A stretch of 14,353 nt of DNA from CAYUJH01 sp964394585. GTDB lineage: Bacteria > Bacteroidota > Bacteroidia > Cytophagales > Flammeovirgaceae. Location of the stretch: contig CAYMYI010000108.1 in assembly GCA_964394585.1 (NCBI GenBank), positions 1-14,353 of the forward strand. Reading direction: 5' to 3'. Positions 13,259 through 14,353 of this stretch are shown here, in pieces; the first letter of the stretch is position 1; every line of letters starts with the position of its first letter. The notes beneath the pieces were generated by a model. The model was not told where the DNA came from. It was given only the letters and a program-made list of their open reading frames with translations, and made no database searches. The position numbers and the translations under genes are program-made.

Positions 13259-14353
13259 TTACCGTTTCTCTACCTTTCGGAGTATGTGCCCGTTTTCAGA
13301 CCTAATTTCGAGTAGATATAACCCACTAGGCAAGCTACCCAACTCCATGGAGAACCGTTCTACGCGTTGCGCACTTTGCTGAAATATTACTTGCCCCGAA
13401 GCATTCCGCAGCACGAACATAACCTGACGTTGTACGCCATCGAACGCTACCGTCAGGCGATTTACTGTTGGGTTAGGATATACCCAAACGGCTCCATTGG
13501 CAAAGTCATCTGCTAGGGCAGTGATGGCAACCAAGCGCGGCGTTGAAGTAGCTACACAGCCGGCACTATTCGTAACGGCTACTTGGTATACGCCCGATTC
13601 GGTAACTTGATAGATTAACCCGGTAGCTCCATCAATGCGCTCCCCATCTTTCAACCAATATACTGCGGAAGCCTCTTCGGAGGTAATTGCTTGTAGGTTC
13701 ACCGAATCGGTAGAAGCTAGGCGAATTTCGGGGGTCGGATTCGTAGAAATTACCGTTGGTACCGACTGTGCAATGCATCCTAACGGCCCTTCCACCTCTA
13801 CTGTATAGCTTCCCGGCTCAAAAGCGACATAAATGCTATCGTTGGCAAGAGGCAAGAGTTCCCCATCTTTCCGCCATCGGTATTGCAACGTAGTATCGGT
13901 ATTAGCGCGTAAAATGGCGTACACATTATCGCCTTCGCAAAAAGAAAGGTTACTTTGGGTACTGATAGTAGCAGAAAGCAAGTCGCCGCAATCGGTGGTA
14001 ACTTCAAAAAAGCGAGTTTCTAGGGTAAGATTCGGAACTTTAGCCGAAGTAACACGGCATTCGTATACCCCGGCATCTCCTGCCTCAATCGGAGCAATAG
14101 CATAGGTATCCGCCGAACCACTGGGCGATAAAAACAACCGCTCCCCATCTTTAAACCAAAGGTATTGGTTTGCCGATCCTTCTATGTTAGCAAGCAGGCG
14201 GAGCGTGTCGCCTACTTGTACCAAAAGACTTTCATCGCCTCGTTGCCGTTTCTGCGGAATGTACTCTATTACCGATAAGGGTTGGTTTTCCAAATCGGCA
14301 AAATCGAGGAAATTGCGCCGTACCGATAGACGCTCTAACGATGCAAACTGGGT
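13259..14353 (-). CDS. Ig-repeat surface protein with a type IX secretion sorting domain (5' end beyond right edge)
   Basis: The last 364 residues are visible; the frame stays open to the right edge (TQFASLERLSVRRNFLDFAD...). The first 35 residues, with spaced leucines before YIPQK, look like the end of a leucine-rich-repeat region. Three Ig-like domains follow, at about 45-118 (with DAGVYEC at 93-99), 125-204 and 208-277. Each carries the same W-x-K-D-G-E turn (WFKDGE, WRKDGE, WLKDGE). The C-terminal 75 residues are a type A T9SS sorting domain: VYPNPTVNRLTV (291-302), LPSGLYLLEIRS (341-352) and a basic KVEKR end. This signal directs export across the outer membrane and, in the known pathway, cleavage and surface attachment by the PorU machinery. 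The role is probably adhesion or matrix binding; the N-terminal part, where any enzyme domain would be, is not visible. Confidence 0.9.
   Translation of the reverse strand, partial: TQFASLERLSVRRNFLDFADLENQPLSVIEYIPQKRQRGDESLLVQVGDTLRLLANIEGSANQYLWFKDGERLFLSPSGSADTYAIAPIEAGDAGVYECRVTSAKVPNLTLETRFFEVTTDCGDLLSATISTQSNLSFCEGDNVYAILRANTDTTLQYRWRKDGELLPLANDSIYVAFEPGSYTVEVEGPLGCIAQSVPTVISTNPTPEIRLASTDSVNLQAITSEEASAVYWLKDGERIDGATGLIYQVTESGVYQVAVTNSAGCVATSTPRLVAITALADDFANGAVWVYPNPTVNRLTVAFDGVQRQVMFVLRNASGQVIFQQSAQRVERFSMELGSLPSGLYLLEIRSENGHILRKVEKR

Noticed and set aside
1..14353. A novel multi-gene system such as defence, a mobile element or CRISPR
   Set aside because: No transposase, integrase, nuclease, toxin-antitoxin pair, spaced repeat array or tRNA-anchored boundary was seen. 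Nearly all genes belong to known housekeeping or surface-protein families.

Overview
The window is ordinary chromosomal DNA from a member of the Bacteroidota, most likely a Cytophagales-type gliding or surface-secreting bacterium. The signs are a type IX secretion (T9SS) C-terminal sorting domain on the last gene, a DUF4783 gene beside nadC, several exact TAnnTTTG promoter -7 elements, and start codons preceded by A/T-rich leaders instead of strong Shine-Dalgarno sequences. Genus and species cannot be read from the sequence. There are no tRNA, rRNA, CRISPR, IS or phage genes, and no multi-gene defence or biosynthetic system was found.

Layout. Positions 1-806 (minus) hold a dihydroorotase-family gene cut by the left edge. 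It faces away from hemH (1002-2066, plus; ferrochelatase), which ends at a good terminator. A lipoprotein-signal methyltransferase (2159-3037, plus) follows and overlaps by 4 nt, tail to tail, a PAS-PAS-AAA+-Fis sigma-54 activator (3034-4872, minus). Next come a TrmH-type tRNA methyltransferase (5080-5778, minus) and, diverging from it, a panB-RluA pseudouridine synthase pair (5918-7433, plus; 7 nt apart). A minus-strand run, DUF4783 - nadC - YcxB-like - CNNM/CorC (10627 down to 7445), has gaps of 37, 22 and 70 nt and may be one transcript. gmd (10850-11952, plus) is interrupted on paper by a 10-N assembly gap and ends at a strong bidirectional terminator. It faces a lipoprotein of unknown function (12043-12717, minus). 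Then come a small secreted protein with a 1-nt frameshift in its signal peptide (12847-13063, minus) and the 3' part of a large Ig-repeat T9SS cargo (13259 to the right edge, minus).

The genes are mostly housekeeping: pyrimidine, heme, pantothenate, NAD and GDP-sugar metabolism, and RNA modification. They do not form one pathway. No gene-free stretch exceeds 300 nt. The longest are 10628-10849 (222 nt, holding the gmd promoter candidate), 4873-5079 (207 nt, no clear promoter match), 807-1001 and 13064-13258 (195 nt each; the latter very A/T-rich with short repeats).

The items most worth checking are the dihydroorotase homologue without its metal-binding HxH, the C-x4-C-x10-C-x4-C motif in ferrochelatase, the methyltransferase fold behind a lipoprotein signal, the homopolymer frameshift in the small secreted protein, and the spurious N gap in gmd. 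I saw no convincing evidence of a wholly new system.
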